Shown in pieces: positions 63,601 through 64,000 of a stretch of 64,000 nt of DNA (the first letter of the stretch is position 1; every line of letters starts with the position of its first letter). Both the position numbers and the translations under genes were made by a program. The notes under the pieces are model-generated. The model did not search any database. It saw nothing but the letters and a program-made list of their open reading frames with translations, and was not told the origin of the DNA. This DNA is from Lingula anatina (taxonomy: Eukaryota; Brachiopoda; Lingulata; Lingulida; Lingulidae). Location of the stretch: contig NW_019775676.1 in NCBI RefSeq assembly GCF_001039355.2, positions 1-64,000 on the forward strand, given 5' to 3'.

Positions 63601-64000
63601 GCTATGCTTTGCCCGAAATAATCCTAAGATGATGCAGATTTATTATGAAAGATCAGACACCAGTTATGAAAACCGCGAATTTGTGAAATTCGATTTTAAA
63701 TCGGACCTAATGACTTGAATTGCGCTTTAATTCATGGACCAACCGATTTACTAAATGCTGAATAAGTTAACAAGGTTTATTCTTTATATTAATTTTTAAT
63801 TTTAATTAAAATCAGCTTCCAAGTATTACTGATATATTTACTGGTGGTCATTTTATGAGCACATTTAAACAAAGAAATATTTGTCTTCAAGGCTGTTGCT
63901 ACTTCAATAGTACATGTATAAAAAATCACCTGGAGTACACTTATAAATGCAGTAAATAAACTAATTTCCAAATCTATCTACATTACCTGAATGGCTGGAT
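60602..64000 (-). CDS. Second ACAD / cytochrome b5 reductase-like fusion protein, 3' part (5' end outside window)
   Basis: Exons (5' to 3'): 63987-64000 (partial, ends PAIQ), 63493-63623, 62672-62787, 62144-62261, 61337-61839, 60602-61116. Internal exon lengths (131, 116, 118 and 503 nt) are identical to those of the fusion gene at 46243-53707, showing tandem duplication. ACAD part: DYFGQSIASTNACRS, LHWGWQLKVMSSKNVSEVSD, HVCGGAGYKTELG, RLLRDAKAGWVMGPSNEVTR. Reductase part: CMPGQYVQARIDV, DRYLSPLSVPS, FGMRLETHGLFS, DTMECRGPCGGFEYEPG, GVSATPAIQLF, YIYGPFGVELL. It ends SADHC and TAA. The glycine motif reads GVSATP where the paralogue has GVGATP, and the catalytic-position Gly (MGPSNEV) is shared. 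Confidence 0.85.
62339..62361. repeat. Short (AT)n tract
   Basis: About 11 AT dinucleotides in the intron between exons 62672-62787 and 62144-62261 of the second ACAD fusion gene. Confidence 0.7.

Overview
This is a eukaryotic window from an AT-rich, intron-rich animal genome. The coding exons are short and modular, with introns of a few hundred bases and GT-AG splice sites. Sushi/CCP, HYR, EGF and GCC2/GCC3 modules are abundant, and the introns and intergenic DNA hold many microsatellites, MITE-like elements and a non-LTR retrotransposon remnant. I infer a marine invertebrate, probably a mollusc or another lophotrochozoan; a basal deuterostome cannot be excluded. One ambiguous base (n) occurs at about 2971.

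Layout. (1) 1-1605: the 5' end of a minus-strand gene, with a signal peptide exon and one sushi exon, running off the left edge. (2) 6319-24920, minus strand: a 27-exon gene that I could assemble completely and in frame (1786 codons plus stop). It encodes a single-pass membrane protein with an LRP-like N-terminus (two YWTD propellers, each followed by an EGF), then eight canonical sushi modules, four HYR modules, a ninth CCP-like module in a large exon with a furin-like site, one GCC2/GCC3 module, a transmembrane helix and a tail of about ten residues. (3) 25666-43529, plus strand: a second giant membrane protein (about 2739 residues) starting only 745 bp from gene 2 in head-to-head orientation. 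It has a signal peptide, an EMI domain whose first half is present as two alternative exons, an EGF, seven calcium-binding EGFs, two sushi modules and another EGF. Then follow more than 1300 residues of unrecognised ectodomain with coiled coils, a Cys-rich insert and a furin-like site, then two Ig modules, five GCC2/GCC3 modules, a transmembrane helix and a ~157-residue acidic tail with repeated tyrosine motifs. One sushi exon carries a one-base frameshift in a T run. (4) 46243-53707, minus strand: a complete 11-exon gene (770 residues) fusing an acyl-CoA dehydrogenase-like module to a cytochrome-b5-reductase-like FAD/NAD module. (5) 60602-64000, minus strand: a tandem paralogue of gene 4 with identical internal exon lengths, running off the right edge.

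How the genes may work together. Genes 2 and 3 are divergent neighbours built from the same module types, with the same juxtamembrane GCC2/GCC3 design and a furin-like site each. I infer co-regulated cell-surface or matrix proteins, one with a short tail and one with a signalling-type tail. Genes 4 and 5 are a tandem pair of self-contained flavoprotein fusions. They keep the ACAD fold motifs, but the residue aligned with the usual C-terminal catalytic glutamate is glycine, so their substrate and chemistry are open.

The non-coding part holds at least four families of short elements present in two or more copies: a TTAA-flanked TIR element, a long foldback element, a CAGGGGCGGAT-ended element and a GTGTGACAGGAAT-ended element, one copy of which seems to carry a 13-unit minisatellite. 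All exon limits below were deduced by eye from splice sites, reading phase and domain continuity; no transcript data were available.
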